Assembly (NCBI GenBank): GCA_932521035.1
Contig: CAKOAU010000008.1
Span: 1 to 64,000, forward strand
Direction of reading: 5' to 3'
From: Oscheius dolichura
Taxonomy: Eukaryota; Nematoda; Chromadorea; Rhabditida; Rhabditidae
DNA: 64,000 nt
Both the position numbers and the translations under genes were made by a program. Position 1 is the first letter of the stretch; every line of letters starts with the position of its first letter. The notes below the pieces were generated by a model. The model had not been told where the DNA came from and searched no databases. It saw nothing but the letters and a program-made list of their open reading frames with translations. Positions 49,609 through 62,000 of the stretch are shown one piece after another.

Positions 49609-52600
49609 TACACCGTTTAGGCTCAACTTTTCTACCACCACGTCCCCCGTAATGCCGTGTCCACCGTTTAAGCTTAACTTTTCTACCACCGTAACGCCGT
49701 GTCCACCGTTTAGGCTTAACTTTTCTACCACCGTAACGCCGTGTCCACCGTTTAGGCTTAACTTTTCCACCACCGTAATGCCGTGTCCACCGTTTAGGCT
49801 CAACTTTTCTACCACCACGTCCACCGTAATGCCGTGTCCACCGTTTAAGCTTAACTTTTCTACCACCGTAATGCCGTGTCCACCGTTTAGGCTTAACTTT
49901 TCTACCACCGTAATGCCGTGTCCACCGTTTAGGCTTAACTTTTCTACCACCGTAATGCCGTGTCCACCGTTTAGGCTTAACTTTTCTACCACCGTAATGC
50001 CGTGTCCACCGTTTAGGCTTAACTTTTCTACCACCGTAATGCCGTGTCCACCGTTTAGGCTTAACTTTTCTACCACCGTAATGCCGTGTCCACCGTTTAG
50101 GCTTAACTTTTCTACCACCACGTCCACCGTAATGCCGTGTCCACCGTTTAGGCTTAACTTTTCTACCACCGTAACGCCGTGTCCACCGTTTAGGCTTAAC
50201 TTTTCCACCACCGTAATGCCGTGTCCACCGTTTAGGCTTAACTTTTCTACCACCACGTCCACCGTAATGCCGTGTCCACCGTTTAGGCTTAACTTTTCTA
50301 CCACCGTAACGCCGTGTCCACCGTTTAGGCTTAACTTTTCTACCACCGTAATGCCGTGTCCACCGTTTAGGCTTAACTTTTCTACCACCGTAATGCCGTG
50401 TCCACCGTTTAGGCTTAACTTTTCTACCACCACGTCCACCGTAATGCCGTGTCCACCGTTTAAGCTTAACTTTTCTACCACCGCAATGCCGTGTCCACCG
50501 TTTAGGCTTAACTTTTCTACCACCGTAATGCCGTGTCCACCGTTTAGGCTTAACTTTTCTACCACCGTAATGCCGTGTCCACCGTTTAGGCTTAACTTTT
50601 CTACCACCGTAATGCCGTGTCCACCGTTTAGGCTTAACTTTTCTACCACCGTAATGCCGTGTCCACCGTTTAGGCTTAACTTTTCTACCACCGTAACGCC
50701 GTGTCCACCGTTTAGGCTTAACTTTTCCACCACCGTAATGCCGTGTCCACCGTTTAGGCTTAACTTTTCTACCACCACGTCCACCGTAATGCCGTGTCCA
50801 CCGTTTAAGCTTAACTTTTCTACCACCGCAATGCCGTGTCCACCGTTTAGGCTTAACTTTTCTACCACCGTAATGCCGTGTCCACCGTTTAGGCTTAACT
50901 TTTCTACCACCACGTCCACCGTAATGCCGTGTCCACCGTTTAGGCTTAACTTTTCTACCACCGTAACGCCGTGTCCACCGTTTAGGCTTAACTTTTCTAC
51001 CACCACGTCCACCGTAACGCCGTGTCCACCGTTTAGGCTTAACTTTTCCACCACCGTAATGCCGTGTACACCGTTTAGGCTCAACTTTTCTACCACCACG
51101 TCCCCCGTAATGCCGTGTCCACCGTTTAAGCTTAACTTTTCTACCACCGTAACGCCGTGTCCACCGTTTAGGCTTAACTTTTCTACCACCGTAACGCCGT
51201 GTCCACCGTTTAGGCTTAACTTTTCCACCACCGTAATGCCGTGTCCACCGTTTAGGCTCAACTTTTCTACCACCACGTCCACCGTAATGCCGTGTCCACC
51301 GTTTAAGCTTAACTTTTCTACCACCGTAATGCCGTGTCCACCGTTTAGGCTTAACTTTTCTACCACCGTAATGCCGTGTCCACCGTTTAGGCTTAACTTT
51401 TCTACCACCGTAATGCCGTGTCCACCGTTTAGGCTTAACTTTTCTACCACCGTAATGCCGTGTCCACCGTTTAGGCTTAACTTTTCTACCACCGTAATGC
51501 CGTGTCCACCGTTTAGGCTTAACTTTTCTACCACCACGTCCACCGTAACGCCGTGTCCACCGTTTAGGCTTAACTTTTCCACCACCGTAATGCCGTGTCC
51601 ACCGTTTAGGCTTAACTTTTCTACCACCACGTCCACCGTAATGCCGTGTCCACCGTTTAAGCTTAACTTTTCTACCACCGTAATGCCGTGTCCACCGTTT
51701 AGGCTTAACTTTTCTACCACCGTAATGCCGTGTCCACCGTTTAGGCTTAACTTTTCCACCACCGTAATGCCGTGTCCACCGTTTAGGCTTAACTTTTCTA
51801 CCACCACGTCCACCGTAATGCCGTGTCCACCGTTTAAGCTTAACTTTTCTACCACCGCAATGCCGTGTCCACCGTTTAGGCTTAACTTTTCTACCACCGT
51901 AATGCCGTGTCCACCGTTTAGGCTTAACTTTTCTACCACCACGTCCACCGTAATGCCGTGTCCACCGTTTAGGCTTAACTTTTCTACCACCGTAACGCCG
52001 TGTCCACCGTTTAGGCTTAACTTTTCTACCACCACGTCCACCGTAACGCCGTGTCCACCGTTTAGGCTTAACTTTTCCACCACCGTAATGCCGTGTACAC
52101 CGTTTAGGCTCAACTTTTCTACCACCACGTCCCCCGTAATGCCGTGTCCACCGTTTAAGCTTAACTTTTCTACCACCGTAACGCCGTGTCCACCGTTTAG
52201 GCTTAACTTTTCCACCACCGTAATGCCGTGTCCACCGTTTAGGCTCAACTTTTCTACCACCACGTCCACCGTAATGCCGTGTCCACCGTTTAAGCTTAAC
52301 TTTTCTACCACCGTAATGCCGTGTCCACCGTTTAGGCTTAACTTTTCTACCACCGTAATGCCGTGTCCACCGTTTAGGCTTAACTTTTCTACCACCGTAA
52401 TGCCGTGTCCACCGTTTAGGCTTAACTTTTCTACCACCGTAATGCCGTGTCCACCGTTTAGGCTTAACTTTTCTACCACCGTAATGCCGTGTCCACCGTT
52501 TAGGCTTAACTTTTCTACCACCGTAATGCCGTGTCCACCGTTTAGGCTTAACTTTTCTACCACCACGTCCACCGTAATGCCGTGTCCACCGTTTAGGCTT

Positions 52601-54541
52601 AACTTTTCTACCACCGTAACGCCGTGTCCACCGTTTAGGCTTAACTTTTCCACCACCGTAATGCCGTGTCCACCGTTTAGGCTTAACTTTTCTACCACCA
52701 CGTCCACCGTAATGCCGTGTCCACCGTTTAGGCTTAACTTTTCTACCACCGTAACGCCGTGTCCACCGTTTAGGCTTAACTTTTCTACCACCGTAATGCC
52801 GTGTCCACCGTTTAGGCTTAACTTTTCTACCACCGTAATGCCGTGTCCACCGTTTAGGCTTAACTTTTCTACCACCACGTCCACCGTAATGCCGTGTCCA
52901 CCGTTTAAGCTTAACTTTTCTACCACCGCAATGCCGTGTCCACCGTTTAGGCTTAACTTTTCTACCACCGTAATGCCGTGTCCACCGTTTAGGCTTAACT
53001 TTTCTACCACCGTAATGCCGTGTCCACCGTTTAGGCTTAACTTTTCTACCACCGTAATGCCGTGTCCACCGTTTAGGCTTAACTTTTCTACCACCGTAAT
53101 GCCGTGTCCACCGTTTAGGCTTAACTTTTCTACCACCGTAACGCCGTGTCCACCGTTTAGGCTTAACTTTTCCACCACCGTAATGCCGTGTCCACCGTTT
53201 AGGCTTAACTTTTCTACCACCACGTCCACCGTAATGCCGTGTCCACCGTTTAAGCTTAACTTTTCTACCACCGCAATGCCGTGTCCACCGTTTAGGCTTA
53301 ACTTTTCTACCACCGTAATGCCGTGTCCACCGTTTAGGCTTAACTTTTCTACCACCACGTCCACCGTAATGCCGTGTCCACCGTTTAGGCTTAACTTTTC
53401 TACCACCGTAACGCCGTGTCCACCGTTTAGGCTTAACTTTTCTACCACCACGTCCACCGTAACGCCGTGTCCACCGTTTAGGCTTAACTTTTCCACCACC
53501 GTAATGCCGTGTACACCGTTTAGGCTCAACTTTTCTACCACCACGTCCCCCGTAATGCCGTGTCCACCGTTTAAGCTTAACTTTTCTACCACCGTAACGC
53601 CGTGTCCACCGTTTAGGCTTAACTTTTCTACCACCGTAACGCCGTGTCCACCGTTTAGGCTTAACTTTTCCACCACCGTAATGCCGTGTCCACCGTTTAG
53701 GCTCAACTTTTCTACCACCACGTCCACCGTAATGCCGTGTCCACCGTTTAAGCTTAACTTTTCTACCACCGTAATGCCGTGTCCACCGTTTAGGCTTAAC
53801 TTTTCTACCACCGTAATGCCGTGTCCACCGTTTAGGCTTAACTTTTCTACCACCGTAATGCCGTGTCCACCGTTTAGGCTTAACTTTTCTACCACCGTAA
53901 TGCCGTGTCCACCGTTTAGGCTTAACTTTTCTACCACCGTAATGCCGTGTCCACCGTTTAGGCTTAACTTTTCTACCACCACGTCCACCGTAACGCCGTG
54001 TCCACCGTTTAGGCTTAACTTTTCCACCACCGTAATGCCGTGTCCACCGTTTAGGCTTAACTTTTCTACCACCACGTCCACCGTAATGCCGTGTCCACCG
54101 TTTAAGCTTAACTTTTCTACCACCGTAATGCCGTGTCCACCGTTTAGGCTTAACTTTTCTACCACCGTAATGCCGTGTCCACCGTTTAGGCTTAACTTTT
54201 CCACCACCGTAATGCCGTGTCCACCGTTTAGGCTTAACTTTTCTACCACCACGTCCACCGTAATGCCGTGTCCACCGTTTAAGCTTAACTTTTCTACCAC
54301 CGCAATGCCGTGTCCACCGTTTAGGCTTAACTTTTCTACCACCGTAATGCCGTGTCCACCGTTTAGGCTTAACTTTTCTACCACCACGTCCACCGTAATG
54401 CCGTGTCCACCGTTTAGGCTTAACTTTTCTACCACCGTAACGCCGTGTCCACCGTTTAGGCTTAACTTTTCTACCACCACGTCCACCGTAACGCCGTGTC
54501 CACCGTTTAGGCTTAACTTTTCCACCACCGTAATGCCGTGT
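49609..54541 (+). repeat. Compound higher-order repeat, about 2,445-2,487 bp
   Basis: GTACACC markers at 49609, 51067, 52096, 53512 and 54541 give alternating spacings 1458, 1029, 1416, 1029. Two-step distances are 2487, 2445 and 2445, the first longer by exactly one 42-bp unit. A two-part block of about 2.45 kb is therefore repeated about twice. The 1,029-bp part fits 16 units of 42 bp plus 7 of 51 bp. Confidence 0.8.
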
Positions 54542-57500
54542 ACACCGTTTAGGCTCAACTTTTCTACCACCACGTCCCCCGTAATGCCGTGTCCACCGTT
54601 TAAGCTTAACTTTTCTACCACCGTAACGCCGTGTCCACCGTTTAGGCTTAACTTTTCCACCACCGTAATGCCGTGTCCACCGTTTAGGCTTAACTTTTCT
54701 ACCACCACGTCCACCGTAACGCCGTGTCCACCGTTTAGGCTTAACTTTTCCACCACCGTAATGCCGTGTCCACCGTTTAGGCTTAACTTTTCTACCACCA
54801 CGTCCACCGTAATGCCGTGTCCACCGTTTAAGCTTAACTTTTCTACCACCGTAATGCCGTGTCCACAGTTTAGGCTTAACTTTTCTACCACCGTAATGCC
54901 GTGTCCACCGTTTAGGCTTAACTTTTCCACCACCGTAATGCCGTGTCCACCGTTTAGGCTTAACTTTTCTACCACCACGTCCACCGTAATGCCGTGTCCA
55001 CCGTTTAAGCTTAACTTTTCTACCACCGTAATGCCGTGTCCACAGTTTAGGCTTAACTTTTCTACCACCGTAATGCCGTGTCCACCGTTTAGGCTTAACT
55101 TTTCCACCACCGTAATGCCGTGTCCACCGTTTAAGCTTAACTTTTCTACCACCGTAATGCCGTGTCCACCGTTTAGGCTTAACTTTTCTACCACCGTAAT
55201 GCCGTGTCCACCGTTTAGGCTTAACTTTTCTACCACCGTAATGCCGTGTCCACCGTTTAGGCTAAACTTTTCTACCACCGTAATGCCGTGTCCACCGTTT
55301 AGGCTTAACTTTTCTACCACCGTAATGCCGTGTCCACCGTTTAGGCTTAACTTTTCTACCACCGTAATGCCGTGTCCACCGTTTAGGCTTAACTTTTCTA
55401 CCACCGTAACGCCGTGTCCACCGTTTAGGCTTAACTTTTCTACCACCGTAATGCCGTGTCCACCGTTTAGGCTTAACTTTTCTACCACCGTAATGCCGTG
55501 TCCACCGTTTAGGCTTAACTTTTCTACCACCGTAATGCCGTGTCCACCGTTTAGGCTTAACTTTTCTACCACCACGTCCACCGTAACGCCGTGTCCACCG
55601 TTTAGGCTTAACTTTTCTACCACCGTAATGCCGTGTCCACCGTTTAGGCTTAACTTTTCTACCACCGTAATGCCGTGTCCACCGTTTAGGCTTAACTTTT
55701 CTACCACCGTAATGCCGTGTCCACCGTTTAGGCTTAACTTTTCTACCACCGTAACGCCGTGTCCACCGTTTAGGCTTAACTTTTCTACCACCGTAATGCC
55801 GTGTCCACCGTTTAGGCTTAACTTTTCTACCACCGTAATGCCGTGTCCACCGTTTAGGCTTAACTTTTCTACCACCGTAATGCCGTGTCCACCGTTTAGG
55901 CTAAACTTTTCTACCACCGTAATGCCGTGTCCACCGTTTAGGCTTAACTTTTCTACCACCGTAATGCCGTGTCCACCGTTTAGGCTAAACTTTTCTACCA
56001 CCGTAATGCCGTGTCCACCGTTTAGGCTAAACTTTTCTACCACCGTAATGCCGTGTCCACCGTTTAGGCTTAACTTTTCTACCACCGTAATGCCGTGTCC
56101 ACCGTTTAGGCTTAACTTTTCTACCACCGTAATGCCGTGTCCACCGTTTAGGCTTAACTTTTCTACCACCACGTCCACCGTAACGCCGTGTCCACCGTTT
56201 AGGCTTAACTTTTCTACCACCGTAATGCCGTGTCCACCGTTTAGGCTAAACTTTTCTACCACCGTAATGCCGTGTCCACCGTTTAGGCTTAACTTTTCTA
56301 CCACCGTAATGCCGTGTCCACCGTTTAGGCTTAACTTTTCTACCACCGTAATGCCGTGTCCACCGTTTAGGCTTAACTTTTCTACCACCGTAATGCCGTG
56401 TCCACCGTTTAGGCTTAACTTTTCTACCACCACGTCCACCGTAATGCCGTGTCCACCGTTTAGGCTTAACTTTTCTACCACCGTAATGCCGTGTCCACCG
56501 TTTAGGCTTAACTTTTCTACCACCGTAATGCCGTGTCCACCGTTTAGGCTTAACTTTTCTACCACCGTAATGCCGTGTCCACCGTTTAGGCTAAACTTTT
56601 CTACCACCGTAATGCCGTGTCCACCGTTTAGGCTTAACTTTTCTACCACCACGTCCACAGTAATGCCGTGTCCACCGTTTAGGCTTAACTTTTCTACCAC
56701 CGTAATGCCGTGTCCACCGTTTAGGCTTAACTTTTCTACCACCGTAATGCCGTGTCCACCGTTTAGGCTTAACTTTTCTACCACCGTAATGCCGTGTCCA
56801 CCGTTTAGGCTTAACTTTTCTACCACCGTAATGCCGTGTCCACCGTTTAGGCTTAACTTTTCTACCACCGTAATGCCGTGTCCACCGTTTAGGCTTAACT
56901 TTTCTACCACCGTAATGCCGTGTCCACCGTTTAGGCTTAACTTTTCTACCACCGTAATGCCGTGTCCACCGTTTAGGCTTAACTTTTCTACCACCACGTC
57001 CACCGTAACGCCGTGTCCACCGTTTAGGCTTAACTTTTCCACCACCGTAATGCCGTGTCCACCGTTTAGGCTTAACTTTTCTACCACCGTAATGCCGTGT
57101 CCACCGTTTAGGCTTAACTTTTCTACCACCGTAATGCCGTGTCCACCGTTTAGGCTTAACTTTTCTACCACCGTAATGCCGTGTCCACCGTTTAGGCTTA
57201 ACTTTTCTACCACCGTAATGCCGTGTCCACCGTTTAGGCTTAACTTTTCTACCACCGTAATGCCGTGTCCACCGTTTAGGCTTAACTTTTCTACCACCAC
57301 GTCCACCGTAACGCCGTGTCCACCGTTTAGGCTTAACTTTTCCACCACCGTAATGCCGTGTCCACCGTTTAGGCTTAACTTTTCTACCACCACGTCCACC
57401 GTAATGCCGTGTCCACCGTTTAAGCTTAACTTTTCTACCACCGTAATGCCGTGTCCACAGTTTAGGCTTAACTTTTCTACCACCGTAATGCCGTGTCCAC

Positions 57501-59050
57501 CGTTTAGGCTTAACTTTTCCACCACCGTAATGCCGTGTCCACCGTTTAGGCTTAACTTTTCTACCACCACGTCCACCGTAATGCCGTGTCCACCGTTTAA
57601 GCTTAACTTTTCTACCACCGTAATGCCGTGTCCACAGTTTAGGCTTAACTTTTCTACCACCGTAATGCCGTGTCCACCGTTTAGGCTTAACTTTTCCACC
57701 ACCGTAATGCCGTGTCCACCGTTTAAGCTTAACTTTTCTACCACCGTAATGCCGTGTCCACCGTTTAGGCTTAACTTTTCTACCACCGTAATGCCGTGTC
57801 CACCGTTTAGGCTTAACTTTTCTACCACCGTAATGCCGTGTCCACCGTTTAGGCTAAACTTTTCTACCACCGTAATGCCGTGTCCACCGTTTAGGCTTAA
57901 CTTTTCTACCACCGTAATGCCGTGTCCACCGTTTAGGCTTAACTTTTCTACCACCGTAATGCCGTGTCCACCGTTTAGGCTTAACTTTTCTACCACCGTA
58001 ACGCCGTGTCCACCGTTTAGGCTTAACTTTTCTACCACCGTAATGCCGTGTCCACCGTTTAGGCTTAACTTTTCTACCACCGTAATGCCGTGTCCACCGT
58101 TTAGGCTTAACTTTTCTACCACCGTAATGCCGTGTCCACCGTTTAGGCTTAACTTTTCTACCACCGTAACGCCGTGTCCACCGTTTAGGCTTAACTTTTC
58201 TACCACCGTAATGCCGTGTCCACCGTTTAGGCTTAACTTTTCTACCACCGTAATGCCGTGTCCACCGTTTAGGCTTAACTTTTCTACCACCGTAATGCCG
58301 TGTCCACCGTTTAGGCTTAACTTTTCTACCACCGTAATGCCGTGTCCACCGTTTAGGCTTAACTTTTCTACCACCGTAATGCCGTGTCCACCGTTTAGGC
58401 TTAACTTTTCTACCACCGTAATGCCGTGTCCACCGTTTAGGCTTAACTTTTCTACCACCGTAATGCCGTGTCCACCGTTTAGGCTTAACTTTTCTACCAC
58501 CACGTCCACCGTAACGCCGTGTCCACCGTTTAGGCTTAACTTTTCCACCACCGTAATGCCGTGTCCACCGTTTAGGCTTAACTTTTCTACCACCGTAATG
58601 CCGTGTCCACCGTTTAGGCTTAACTTTTCTACCACCGTAATGCCGTGTCCACCGTTTAGGCTTAACTTTTCTACCACCGTAATGCCGTGTCCACCGTTTA
58701 GGCTTAACTTTTCTACCACCGTAATGCCGTGTCCACCGTTTAGGCTTAACTTTTCTACCACCGTAATGCCGTGTCCACCGTTTAGGCTTAACTTTTCTAC
58801 CACCACGTCCACCGTAACGCCGTGTCCACCGTTTAGGCTTAACTTTTCCACCACCGTAATGCCGTGTCCACCGTTTAGGCTTAACTTTTCTACCACCACG
58901 TCCACCGTAATGCCGTGTCCACCGTTTAAGCTTAACTTTTCTACCACCGTAATGCCGTGTCCACAGTTTAGGCTTAACTTTTCTACCACCGTAATGCCGT
59001 GTCCACCGTTTAGGCTTAACTTTTCCACCACCGTAATGCCGTGTCCACCG
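54490..59050 (+). repeat. Segmental duplication, 4.6 kb, copy 2
   Basis: Partner of 41830-46390. After about 59050 this copy has an extra 177-bp sub-repeat, and the match then resumes at an offset of 12,837 bp up to the GTACACC/CTCAAC region at about 60300 (47460 in the left copy). The homologous tract is thus about 5.6 kb with one 177-bp length difference. Confidence 0.85.
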
Positions 59051-62000
59051 TTTAGGCTTAACTTTTCTACCACCACGTCCACCGTAATGCCGTGTCCACC
59101 GTTTAAGCTTAACTTTTCTACCACCGTAATGCCGTGTCCACAGTTTAGGCTTAACTTTTCTACCACCGTAATGCCGTGTCCACCGTTTAGGCTTAACTTT
59201 TCCACCACCGTAATGCCGTGTCCACCGTTTAAGCTTAACTTTTCTACCACCGTAATGCCGTGTCCACCGTTTAGGCTTAACTTTTCTACCACCGTAATGC
59301 CGTGTCCACCGTTTAGGCTTAACTTTTCTACCACCGTAATGCCGTGTCCACCGTTTAGGCTAAACTTTTCTACCACCGTAATGCCGTGTCCACCGTTTAG
59401 GCTTAACTTTTCTACCACCGTAATGCCGTGTCCACCGTTTAGGCTTAACTTTTCTACCACCGTAATGCCGTGTCCACCGTTTAGGCTTAACTTTTCTACC
59501 ACCGTAACGCCGTGTCCACCGTTTAGGCTTAACTTTTCTACCACCGTAATGCCGTGTCCACCGTTTAGGCTTAACTTTTCTACCACCGTAATGCCGTGTC
59601 CACCGTTTAGGCTTAACTTTTCTACCACCGTAATGCCGTGTCCACCGTTTAGGCTTAACTTTTCTACCACCGTAACGCCGTGTCCACCGTTTAGGCTTAA
59701 CTTTTCTACCACCGTAATGCCGTGTCCACCGTTTAGGCTTAACTTTTCTACCACCGTAATGCCGTGTCCACCGTTTAGGCTTAACTTTTCTACCACCGTA
59801 ATGCCGTGTCCACCGTTTAGGCTTAACTTTTCTACCACCACGTCCACCGTAACGCCGTGTCCACCGTTTAGGCTAAACTTTTCTACCACCGTAATGCCGT
59901 GTCCACCGTTTAGGCTAAACTTTTCTACCACCGTAATGCCGTGTCCACCGTTTAGGCTTAACTTTTCTACCACCGTAATGCCGTGTCCACCGTTTAGGCT
60001 TAACTTTTCTACCACCGTAACGCCGTGTCCACCGTTTAGGCTTAACTTTTCTACCACCGTAATGCCGTGTCCACCGTTTAGGCTTAACTTTTCTACCACC
60101 GTAACGCCGTGTCCACCGTTTAGGCTTAACTTTTCTACCACCGTAATGCCGTGTCCACCGTTTAGGCTTAACTTTTCTACCACCGTAACGCCGTGTCCAC
60201 CGTTTAGGCTTAACTTTTCTACCACCACGTCCACCGTAACGCCGTGTCCACCGTTTAGGCTTAACTTTTCCACCACCGTAATGCCGTGTACACCGTTTAG
60301 GCTCAACTTTTCTACCACCACGTCCCCCGTAATGCCGTGTCCACCGTTTAAGCTTAACTTTTCTACCACCGTAACGCCGTGTCCACCGTTTAGGCTTAAC
60401 TTTTCTACCACCGTAACGCCGTGTCCACCGTTTAGGCTTAACTTTTCCACCACCGTAATGCCGTGTCCACCGTTTAGGCTTAACTTTTCTACCACCGTAA
60501 CGCCGTGTCCACCGTTTAGGCTTAACTTTTCTACCACCGTAACGCCGTGTCCACCGTTTAGGCTTAACTTTTCCACCACCGTAATGCCGTGTCCACCGTT
60601 TAAGCTTAACTTTTCTACCACCGTAATGCCGTGTCCACCGTTTAAGCTTAACTTTTCTACCACCGTAATGCCGTGTCCACCGTTTAGGCTTAACTTTTCT
60701 ACCACCGTAATGCCGTGTCCACCGTTTAGGCTTAACTTTTCTACCACCGTAATGCCGTGTCCACCGTTTAGGCTTAACTTTTCTACCACCGTAATGCCGT
60801 GTCCACCGTTTAGGCTTAACTTTTCTACCACCGTAATGCCGTGTCCACCGTTTAGGCTTAACTTTTCTACCACCGTAATGCCGTGTCCACCGTTTAGGCT
60901 TAACTTTTCTACCACCACGTCCACCGTAACGCCGTGTCCACCGTTTAGGCTAAACTTTTCTACCACCGTAATGCCGTGTCCACCGTTTAGGCTAAACTTT
61001 TCTACCACCGTAATGCCGTGTCCACCGTTTAGGCTTAACTTTTCTACCACCGTAATGCCGTGTCCACCGTTTAGGCTTAACTTTTCTACCACCGTAACGC
61101 CGTGTCCACCGTTTAGGCTTAACTTTTCTACCACCGTAATGCCGTGTCCACCGTTTAGGCTTAACTTTTCTACCACCGTAACGCCGTGTCCACCGTTTAG
61201 GCTTAACTTTTCTACCACCGTAATGCCGTGTCCACCGTTTAGGCTTAACTTTTCTACCACCGTAACGCCGTGTCCACCGTTTAGGCTTAACTTTTCTACC
61301 ACCACGTCCACCGTAACGCCGTGTCCACCGTTTAGGCTTAACTTTTCCACCACCGTAATGCCGTGTACACCGTTTAGGCTCAACTTTTCTACCACCACGT
61401 CCCCCGTAATGCCGTGTCCACCGTTTAAGCTTAACTTTTCTACCACCGTAACGCCGTGTCCACCGTTTAGGCTTAACTTTTCTACCACCGTAACGCCGTG
61501 TCCACCGTTTAGGCTTAACTTTTCCACCACCGTAATGCCGTGTCCACCGTTTAGGCTTAACTTTTCTACCACCGTAACGCCGTGTCCACCGTTTAGGCTT
61601 AACTTTTCTACCACCGTAACGCCGTGTCCACCGTTTAGGCTTAACTTTTCCACCACCGTAATGCCGTGTCCACCGTTTAAGCTTAACTTTTCTACCACCG
61701 TAATGCCGTGTCCACCGTTTAAGCTTAACTTTTCTACCACCGTAATGCCGTGTCCACCGTTTAGGCTTAACTTTTCTACCACCGTAATGCCGTGTCCACC
61801 GTTTAGGCTTAACTTTTCTACCACCGTAATGCCGTGTCCACCGTTTAGGCTTAACTTTTCTACCACCGTAATGCCGTGTCCACCGTTTAGGCTTAACTTT
61901 TCTACCACCGTAATGCCGTGTCCACCGTTTAGGCTTAACTTTTCTACCACCACGTCCACCGTAACGCCGTGTCCACCGTTTAGGCTTAACTTTTCTACCA

